This document shows positions 58,159-64,000 of a stretch of 64,000 nt of DNA, in pieces. Under the pieces are notes generated by a model that made no database searches, had not been told where the DNA came from, and saw only the letters and a list, made by a program, of their open reading frames with translations. The stretch is from Brevibacillus ruminantium. GTDB taxonomy: Bacteria; Bacillota; Bacilli; Brevibacillales; Brevibacillaceae. The stretch's first letter is position 1. Every line of letters begins with the position of its first letter. The position numbers were made by a program, and so were the translations under genes. The DNA is taken from NCBI RefSeq assembly GCF_023746555.1, contig NZ_CP098755.1, forward strand, positions 5,419,001 to 5,483,000. Direction: 5' to 3'.

Positions 58159-60834
58159 TTACGCGATGATTTTTGTTTTCTTCGCATTCTCCGTTGATTT
58201 TTTGATGAGGCTGCTGAGCGGACGCTTCAATACGAGAGCCACGAACAGGCTCAGGGCAATAAACCCGAGCAGGCACAGGATATCTCGCGTTGCCGTTTCC
58301 CAATAAATGCCGCCAACCCCTTCTCGCAGCAGACTGATCGCATACGTGAAAGGCATGAACGGATTTAACATCTGGAAAAAGGGCGCTGTCATGCTGATCG
58401 GGAACGTTCCGCCCGAGCTGGAGAACTGAAACACCATGAAGATGATCGCAATGCCTTTTCCGATGTTGCCGAAAACAGAAAGCAGGGTATACGTAATCGT
58501 TACGAACACCAGACTGACCAGCATCGCGAAGAACACAAACGGCAATTTGTCTGCCACATAGGCCCCGAGGATGTAGATGTCTCCCAGCGTGATGAACAAC
58601 GCCTGAAACAGCCCGATGGTTGCAAAGGTTGCCAGTCGGCCGAGGTACAACTGATAAGACCGATAACGCCCGTCCGGGTTGTCGGCATCCGGTTTCAATA
58701 ATGAGATCAAGAGCGTCGCTCCCACCCACAGGGACAGCACGCCATAAAACGGTGACATGGCGGAACCGTAATTCGGGATCGGGAATTTCCGTATCTCTTT
58801 GATCTCGACGGGACTGGCCAAAAACTCGCTCTCTTTCTTGATATCTCCGCGGAGCAGCTTGGCGAGGTCGGCAAAGTGGTTCGTTGCTTCCACCTCTCTC
58901 AGCCTGTCTGCTGCCTGGCGAATCGCATGTTCGAGCTGAGGCAAATCGTCACGCACCAGCTCTGCTACTCTGTGCACGCCCGCCTCCACCTCCGGCAGCT
59001 TGACGCGGACGAAATCAGCCAGCTTGGTAATCTCCTCCTCCACACGGGGCAGATCATTTTGGATGAAACGCGCCGCCTCGTCCAGCTTTTCCCCAATCAC
59101 CGGGAGATTTTCCTGAATAATCGGGGCCGCGACCGAAAACGCCCGCTCGAGAGCGTCTGTACGCTCCTGAAGTGTTTGTGCCAGCTCATGGACCTTCGCC
59201 CGCAGACGGGGCATCTCCTCCTGGATTCTCGTCAGCTCGGCCTGTCCGAACTCCAGCCCCTTCCGCACGTCAGACAGAATGCCCGCGATCACAGGAAGCC
59301 TGTCTTTCGCCGCCTGCAATGCGTCAGCCGTCGTTCCAGTCAGCTGTTTCAGCCTATCGATTGCTTCCTGGATGGCAGGCACGATGTCGCTGTCGTATCT
59401 TGCGAGAATGTCACCGAGAGCACTGTTGGTCGCTTTGGACAGTTCGTGCAAGCTTTTTACAAGATCCTTGGCGGGGGTTTTCCCGCTTTCCAGCGAAGCA
59501 GCTATCCGGTCCAACAGCTCGACCTGCCGGTTGAGATTGTCTTCTATGGTATGCAGCCGTTTCAGCTTCTCAGCTAACGGGTTCCCCGGCAGATAGCCGT
59601 TGATGCGATCGAGCAGAGATGTCAGATGTCCCACTGCTCCTGCGGCTTTGGACAGTCTGTCTTGCACTGCCCTTGCCTCTTCGGCAGTCGGCAGTAGAGC
59701 GGGGTTTATCTGGAGCAGCCTCTCCGTGAGCCTTTCGGAAGCAGCGGCGGCCTGCTGGGCCAGCGTCAGGCTATGCTTCACCACGGGAGCAATCGTCTCG
59801 AACGCTCCGTCATGGTACACCAGAAACTGGTTAAATTCATTGGCAAAATCGGCCCCGCTCGCGGCCAGTTTCTCCAGGCGAGGTATCGCTTTTTCCGCAG
59901 CGTCCACGATCTCAAGAGCTTGCCCCGCTTTTTCCGCAGCAAGATCCACTGTTTTTTCGACCTGATCAAAGTTTTGATCGAGCGTCTGAACTACTGCCAC
60001 GGCGCGTTGAATCTCAGGGAGCCTGTCCTGGATGGCCAGTACACGCGAGACGGCATCACTGATTGTCGGCCAATTTCCCTGGAGGCGAAGCACGTTTTGC
60101 GCAGCCCGATTGATCTCGGGGATCTTTTTCTCGACTTCAATGATGATCTGCGCTTTTTGATGAATGTCCGGGAGCTTCTGCTCCAGCTCCAATACCTTCT
60201 GTCCGGCAGCCTGGATCTCGGGAAGCCTTTTTTCCAGCTCGAAAATGCCATTTTCGATTTTGCGGATCGTCGGCAGCTGCTCCTCGATCTGAATCCCGAC
60301 CTCTTTCAGCTTCGTCAGCAGGGCTTCACTTACCGCTTCCGTAAAATTCTCATTGATCTGCTTGGCGATCGTCGAGACGCCGGATGAAGTGATTTTGGGG
60401 GCAACTGCATTCACTTTTTCGTTTACACTGTAGATCACTTCCGGGCGGTCCAGACGACCGTTGACAATCCCTGTGATTCTGTCCGAGAAATCCGACGGGA
60501 TCAAGATACTGGCGTAATAGGTTCCCCGATCCACACCCCGATCAGCTTCTTCCCTGTCGACAAATGTCCATCCCAGCTTCTTGTTGCTCTCCAGATTGTG
60601 GAGCAGCTCTGTCCCGATATTGATCTGTTTACCGGCAATCGTCGTGCCTTGGTCTTCACTCGTAACAGCCACCTTGACTCCTGCCGTGTTGGCGTACGGG
60701 TCCCAGACCGATTTGATATTGACCCAATCATAAAGGCAGGGCAGCAGGATGATCGCGACGATCAGAAAAATTCCCGTCGGCACCTTGAATATATTCAGCC
60801 AGTCTGTCTTGTAAATCTGCCATATGGAGCGCAT
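58159..60834 (-). CDS. YhgE/Pip-domain membrane protein, long form
   Basis: 891 residues from ATG at 60832-60834 (AGGTGGT upstream). One N-terminal helix (about residues 12-32), a long extracytoplasmic region of about 600 residues dominated by heptad-like repeats with many LPEI/LPVI prolines (coiled coil, residues about 170-640), and a C-terminal block of five to six helices of ABC-2-membrane type (FPISMTAPFFQMLNPFMPFTYAISLLREGVGG). YhgE proteins, some phage-infection receptors, are related to type VII (ESX/WXG100) secretion components and phage adsorption. The coiled-coil is longer than in typical 775-residue YhgE. Function here unknown. Confidence 0.88.
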   Translation of the reverse strand: MRSIWQIYKTDWLNIFKVPTGIFLIVAIILLPCLYDWVNIKSVWDPYANTAGVKVAVTSEDQGTTIAGKQINIGTELLHNLESNKKLGWTFVDREEADRGVDRGTYYASILIPSDFSDRITGIVNGRLDRPEVIYSVNEKVNAVAPKITSSGVSTIAKQINENFTEAVSEALLTKLKEVGIQIEEQLPTIRKIENGIFELEKRLPEIQAAGQKVLELEQKLPDIHQKAQIIIEVEKKIPEINRAAQNVLRLQGNWPTISDAVSRVLAIQDRLPEIQRAVAVVQTLDQNFDQVEKTVDLAAEKAGQALEIVDAAEKAIPRLEKLAASGADFANEFNQFLVYHDGAFETIAPVVKHSLTLAQQAAAASERLTERLLQINPALLPTAEEARAVQDRLSKAAGAVGHLTSLLDRINGYLPGNPLAEKLKRLHTIEDNLNRQVELLDRIAASLESGKTPAKDLVKSLHELSKATNSALGDILARYDSDIVPAIQEAIDRLKQLTGTTADALQAAKDRLPVIAGILSDVRKGLEFGQAELTRIQEEMPRLRAKVHELAQTLQERTDALERAFSVAAPIIQENLPVIGEKLDEAARFIQNDLPRVEEEITKLADFVRVKLPEVEAGVHRVAELVRDDLPQLEHAIRQAADRLREVEATNHFADLAKLLRGDIKKESEFLASPVEIKEIRKFPIPNYGSAMSPFYGVLSLWVGATLLISLLKPDADNPDGRYRSYQLYLGRLATFATIGLFQALFITLGDIYILGAYVADKLPFVFFAMLVSLVFVTITYTLLSVFGNIGKGIAIIFMVFQFSSSGGTFPISMTAPFFQMLNPFMPFTYAISLLREGVGGIYWETATRDILCLLGFIALSLFVALVLKRPLSSLIKKSTENAKKTKIIA

Positions 60835-60970
60835 GTTAGTACCACCTGTTTTGTACGATTTCGAAAGGATGAGCATGATTGCAGCTTGATCGTGACTATG
60901 CTCGATACTTCCCTGACAGTTTATCATATTGACGGTTGATCAGGAAGAAAGTGGGATCGCCTGGGGGGAA

Positions 60971-61720
60971 TTACCTTCCCAATTTCTGCGTGATCTGCAT
61001 GCTCTTTTCTTGAAGAATCGAAATAATCTCCGCTTGCGTCAGCCTTTGAAGAATCCGCGATTTCAGCCCGGAAACAGACAAAGCGCCGATCTGCTCTCCC
61101 AAAGAAACGGGGACGGCATGACAGAGCAAGCCTTCACTTTGCTCTTCATCATCAATGGCAAAGCCGTTTTCCCTCGCGTTGGCGATCTCCTGCTTCATCT
61201 GTACGGGGTCTGTAATGGTGTTGGCTGTAAAAGCCTCCAGTCCTCGGCCGATGACGTGATCGACGTATTCGGACTTTGCATGAGCCAGAAGTATCTTGCC
61301 GGACGCCGTCGCGTGCAAAGGACCTCGCCAGCCTACATGCGACAGCATGCGAAAGGGATTGGGAGAGTCCTTCTTGGCAATGTAGCCAACATGATAGCCA
61401 TCGACGATGGAAAAATGACCGGTTTCCCCTGTAAGCTCGGCAAGCTCAATCAAAAAAGGGGCAACGATCTGCTGGAGATTGGGAATCGATAGGGCGGCAT
61501 TGCCCAGCTCGAGCAATCGCAAAGTCAGCCGATATTTTTTGTCCTCTCCCTGTATGACTAGCTGGTGGGCCATCAATGTTTTCAAGAGACGATACGTGGT
61601 CGCTCTGGGAACCCCGATCCGTTTGCTGATTTCACTGGCACGCAGTCCCTCGCCATTGTGAAATTGTTCCAAAAGCTTTATCGCATGCACGACACTGTTT
61701 ACGGTTTCCTGTGTGTTCAT
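60971..61720 (-). CDS. IclR-family transcriptional regulator
   Basis: 249 residues. Winged helix (SVVHAIKLLEQFHNGEGLRASEISKRIGVPRATTYRLLKTL region) and GAF-like effector domain (GWRGPLHATASGKILLAH). Divergent from an EamA transporter gene across a 118-base region with a 21-base-spaced direct repeat, so control of that transporter is likely. The preceding YhgE gene lies downstream on the same strand. Confidence 0.92.
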   Translation of the reverse strand: MNTQETVNSVVHAIKLLEQFHNGEGLRASEISKRIGVPRATTYRLLKTLMAHQLVIQGEDKKYRLTLRLLELGNAALSIPNLQQIVAPFLIELAELTGETGHFSIVDGYHVGYIAKKDSPNPFRMLSHVGWRGPLHATASGKILLAHAKSEYVDHVIGRGLEAFTANTITDPVQMKQEIANARENGFAIDDEEQSEGLLCHAVPVSLGEQIGALSVSGLKSRILQRLTQAEIISILQEKSMQITQKLGR

Positions 61721-61777
61721 CGCTTACATTCTCCATTGACAATTTTTTTCATCCTCTTTATCATAGTTGCAATATAT

Positions 61778-61814
61778 CATTACTGATACGATAGTGTCCA
61801 TTATTGATACATAA
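61778..61814. promoter_or_regulatory. Direct repeat in the iclR/eamA divergent promoter region
   Basis: CATTACTGATACGATA (61778-61793) and CATTATTGATACATAA (61799-61814) share 13 of 16 bases, 21 bases apart (two turns). Probable binding site of the IclR-type regulator (inference). Confidence 0.5.
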
Positions 61815-61838
61815 TTTTTGCAAGAAAGGGATAACGAG

Positions 61839-62744
61839 ATGAAACGCGGCATTTTCCTTTTAGTCTTGGCAACCATTCTTTGGGGCGGCAACTATATTTG
61901 CGGACGGTTTTTGTCTCAGGAATTGCCTCCCACCCTGCTTAACACGATTCGTTGGGGCTTGTCCACCGTCTTGCTGTGGGGACTGCTGGCGATCAACAAA
62001 AAAAGCTTCCCCCTCCTCTCAAAGGCGAAGGAATTCTTCATTCTCGGTTTTTTTGGCGTGTTTGCCTTTTCCACGCTAAATTACGTCGGGCTCCGGTATT
62101 TGCACGCATCTGTCGCCGGGATGATTTCAGCCGGAATCCCGATTTTTATCCTGCTGCTCAGTCCGTTGTTTCTGAAAGAAAAAATCAGTGTGAAAGCATG
62201 GATCGGGACCGTGATCTCCATCGCCGGGGTCATTCTGCTGATTCAAGGCAAGCAGGCAGACGCTTCCGAAGGATCTCTGCTCGGTGAAATCGCCATTCTT
62301 TTGTCCTGTTTGGCATGGGGGTTGTACACCGTTTTGGGCAAACGATATGCCAAGGATACGGATCCGTTGACGCTGACAGCGGGCGCTGCCTTTTACGGAA
62401 CGATTCTCAGCGGCATCAGCTGTATCGGAACCGTGGATGCGAGCATGATCCATTTGAGTACAACAGGTCTGCTCTGCATTCTGTACGTCAGTACGTGTGC
62501 TTCGGTCGGCGCCTATTTGGCATGGAATGCGGGGGTGAAAATCGTGGGAGCGGGAAAAGCGGCGCCCTATATCAACCTCCTGCCGGTTTGGACCGTAGTG
62601 TTTGGCGTGCCGCTTTTTGATGAACAGTTATCTTTCGTGACCTCGATCGGGGGCGTCATCACGATCACCGGTGCTGTCTTGGCCAGCTATAAGGGTGAGG
62701 AAAAGAAAAAAATGGAGCAGCTGCATTCGGCAGGAGGAAGATAG
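61839..62744 (+). CDS. EamA-family transporter
   Basis: 301 residues from ATG at 61839 (AAAGGGATAA upstream); ten helices, two EamA halves (LWGGNYICGRFLSQELPPTLLNTIRWGLS and CLAWGLYTVLGKRYAKDTDPLT). Proposed metabolite exporter under the divergent IclR regulator. No close sequence match to the other EamA genes in the window. Confidence 0.9.
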   Translation: MKRGIFLLVLATILWGGNYICGRFLSQELPPTLLNTIRWGLSTVLLWGLLAINKKSFPLLSKAKEFFILGFFGVFAFSTLNYVGLRYLHASVAGMISAGIPIFILLLSPLFLKEKISVKAWIGTVISIAGVILLIQGKQADASEGSLLGEIAILLSCLAWGLYTVLGKRYAKDTDPLTLTAGAAFYGTILSGISCIGTVDASMIHLSTTGLLCILYVSTCASVGAYLAWNAGVKIVGAGKAAPYINLLPVWTVVFGVPLFDEQLSFVTSIGGVITITGAVLASYKGEEKKKMEQLHSAGGR

Positions 62745-62817
62745 CGGGTTCATCGACAATCTGACATGCTTATATGAGCGTTGCCTCACACAAATGTGGG
62801 GGCTATGTATCGCTCCT

Positions 62818-63159
62818 CTATACCTTCTTCACGAACTCCGATTTTAATTTCATAGCGCCAAAACCATCAATTTTACAATCGATATCATGATCTCCATCAA
62901 CCAAACGGATATTTTTCACCTTCGTCCCGATTTTGACGACCAACGAGCTTCCTTTCACTTTCAAGTCCTTGATGACCGTTACGGTGTCGCCATCCTGCAG
63001 GACGTTCCCATTTGCGTCTTTCACGATTTTGGCATCACCGCTGCTCTCGCCTCCAGCTTGCAGCGTCCACTCATGAGCACAGATGGGGCAAACCAGAAAA
63101 CTTCCTTCTTCGTATGTGTATTCGGAATTACATTTTGGACAATTTGGCAAATGATTCAA
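62818..63159 (-). CDS. yjdM: YjdM/PhnA-type zinc ribbon protein
   Basis: 113 residues from TTG at 63157-63159, chosen for GGAGG ten bases upstream and because it gives the usual family length. Four-cysteine zinc ribbon [21 protein letters not shown], then the YjdM core ([40 protein letters not shown]). Widespread small protein once called PhnA; its role is unknown, phosphonate links are doubtful. Single gene between convergent eamA and the LCP gene. Confidence 0.9.
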   Translation of the reverse strand: MNHLPNCPKCNSEYTYEEGSFLVCPICAHEWTLQAGGESSGDAKIVKDANGNVLQDGDTVTVIKDLKVKGSSLVVKIGTKVKNIRLVDGDHDIDCKIDGFGAMKLKSEFVKKV

Positions 63160-63251
63160 AATGATGATACCTCCATTCTTTAACGTACATATTACCATAA
63201 TCGATTCATAAAAGGGCCTTACCGTAAAGTACAACCTTAAAGACGATTGCA

Positions 63252-63288
63252 AAAAACCCTTCTTAGAGAACTTCTGAGAAGGGTTTTT
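63252..63288. terminator. Rho-independent terminator of the LCP gene
   Basis: AAAAACCCTTCT (63252-63263) pairs with AGAAGGGTTTTT (63277-63288); T run on either side. It follows the LCP stop by 15 bases on the minus strand. Confidence 0.85.
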
Positions 63289-63303
63289 GAAATGGCGGAT
63301 GTT

Positions 63304-64000
63304 TTACTCAAGCAGTTGCTCTACGTATTTTTTTAGCTGCTCACCGTCTACCTGGATGACGGATGCTCCTTTAATGGTATTCTCTTTTAGTAAATCCATC
63401 GGGGGCAGCTGTGCGGAAACGATTGATTCTTTCGGTATTTTATAACCGAGCACAGCCAGTTTCAGCATTTTATCGACTTCCATATTGGTATGGATGTGGG
63501 GAGCCATCTGCTCCAGGATGTTGGGAAGCGCGATCAATGTGGATGTGGTTTGCATTTTTTCAGCCACAGCCATCAGGAACTTTCGTTGTCTTTCCGTCCG
63601 GCTGTAATCCGACAGGGCATCTTTGCGGAACCTGACATATTGCAGCGCCTTATTTCCGTCCAGATGCTGCATCCCTTCTTTCAGGTTGATCTGATATTCC
63701 GGTTTATCTGTCGGGTCGTAGTACTTCATATTTTTTTCAACGTAAAGATCTACGCCCCCGATCATGTCCACCAGGTCAATAAAACTATCCAAATTAATAA
63801 AAACGTAGTAATGGACTGGTAAGCCGACAAGATCGCTCGCTGTTTTCATCGCTAGGCTTGGACCGCCAAAGGCGAGTGCTGCATTGATTTTATTTTTCCC
63901 GTGGTCAGGAATATCCACATAGGTATCGCGTAAGATCGAAAAAAGATGCAGTTGCTTTTTTACCGGCTCAATGGACAGAAGCAGGATCGTATCAGAACGT
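63304..64000 (-). CDS. LytR-CpsA-Psr (LCP) family cell-wall ligase, C-terminal part
   Basis: 232 codons to the window edge; the N-terminus with its membrane anchor lies beyond 64000. LCP core: RSDTILLLSIEP, SILRDTYVDIP, KINAALAFGG, YYVFINLDSFIDLVDMIGGVDLYV, YDPTDKPEYQINLKEG, LDGNKALQYVRFRKDALSDYSRTERQRKFL. The arginines and aspartates bind the prenyl pyrophosphate. LCP enzymes transfer anionic glycopolymers from undecaprenyl pyrophosphate to peptidoglycan. Confidence 0.94.
   Translation of the reverse strand, partial: RSDTILLLSIEPVKKQLHLFSILRDTYVDIPDHGKNKINAALAFGGPSLAMKTASDLVGLPVHYYVFINLDSFIDLVDMIGGVDLYVEKNMKYYDPTDKPEYQINLKEGMQHLDGNKALQYVRFRKDALSDYSRTERQRKFLMAVAEKMQTTSTLIALPNILEQMAPHIHTNMEVDKMLKLAVLGYKIPKESIVSAQLPPMDLLKENTIKGASVIQVDGEQLKKYVEQLLE

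Noticed and set aside
57993..58187. 64-codon minus-strand frame overlapping the end of the YhgE gene
   Set aside because: No ribosome site and no homology; only its last 18 codons are of interest as a possible leader peptide.
1..64000. CRISPR arrays, tRNA or rRNA genes, intact insertion sequences, prophage
   Set aside because: None was seen on a read-through of both strands; no spaced direct repeats, cloverleaf-like sequence or transposase was found. A tRNA scan and IS search would confirm.

Overview
The window is chromosomal DNA of an aerobic, endospore-former-type Bacillota, most like Brevibacillus or a close relative. That placement is an inference from gene content, strong AGGAGG-type ribosome binding sites, frequent TTG/GTG starts, CcpA-type cre sites, GlpP, YhgE/Pip, YunD-like and LCP proteins. 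Base composition is moderate. No rRNA, tRNA, CRISPR array, prophage or intact insertion sequence was seen.

Layout. 1-4.9 kb (minus strand): TRAP transporter dctP-dctQ-dctM with a MocR regulator, then the 5' part of an acoA-like E1-alpha gene cut by the window edge; both dctP and acoA have a perfect cre site. 5.2-8.8 kb (plus): a four-gene membrane cassette (UbiA-type prenyl-phosphate phosphoribosyltransferase, small EamA-type protein, PAP2-like phosphatase, polytopic GT-C-like protein) that resembles the logic of mycobacterial decaprenyl-phosphate pentose synthesis. 8.9-11.3 kb: PadR regulator, a stand-alone EF-Ts paralogue and an MBL hydrolase. 11.5-18.35 kb (minus): HAD phosphatase, UgpC-B-A-E-like ABC importer, TIM-barrel protein and GlpP antiterminator, preceded by a leader with a transcription terminator; probably a glycerol-3-phosphate or glycerophosphodiester operon under antitermination. 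18.7-26.4 kb: XRE-cupin/LysE pair, topB, CheY-like regulator, IclR regulator, uppP, and a 5'-nucleotidase. 26.8-30.5 kb: two-component system with a BcrA-type ABC transporter and a 52-codon membrane protein.

30.5-51.3 kb (minus) is a complete aerobic phenylacetate (PAA) degradation locus: paaABCD plus aldehyde dehydrogenase; paaX, livHMGF-livJ and a soluble chemoreceptor; and an operon for an EthD-like protein, two PaaI-type thioesterases, three crotonases, PaaK, two hydroxyacyl-CoA dehydrogenase-like proteins, two thiolases and an FlK-like thioesterase. The three operons each carry the same palindromic box (core ATAACGTTAT) at their promoter, which I read as the PaaX operator. PaaE and fused PaaZ are not present here.

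51.3-56.7 kb: MBL hydrolase and a sigma-54 activator next to a textbook -24/-12 promoter with two identical palindromic upstream sites, driving a PuuD-like amidase and an AGCS symporter. 56.6-64 kb: remnants of an SDR and a MarR gene, an EamA transporter with an attenuator-like leader, a long YhgE/Pip protein, IclR regulator with divergent EamA transporter, YjdM, and the C-terminal part of an LCP cell-wall ligase.

The strongest candidates for something new are the prenyl-phosphate pentose cassette, the three-promoter PaaX regulon with transport and chemotaxis genes inside it, the SigL-driven PuuD-AGCS operon, and several genes preceded by a terminator directly in front of their start.
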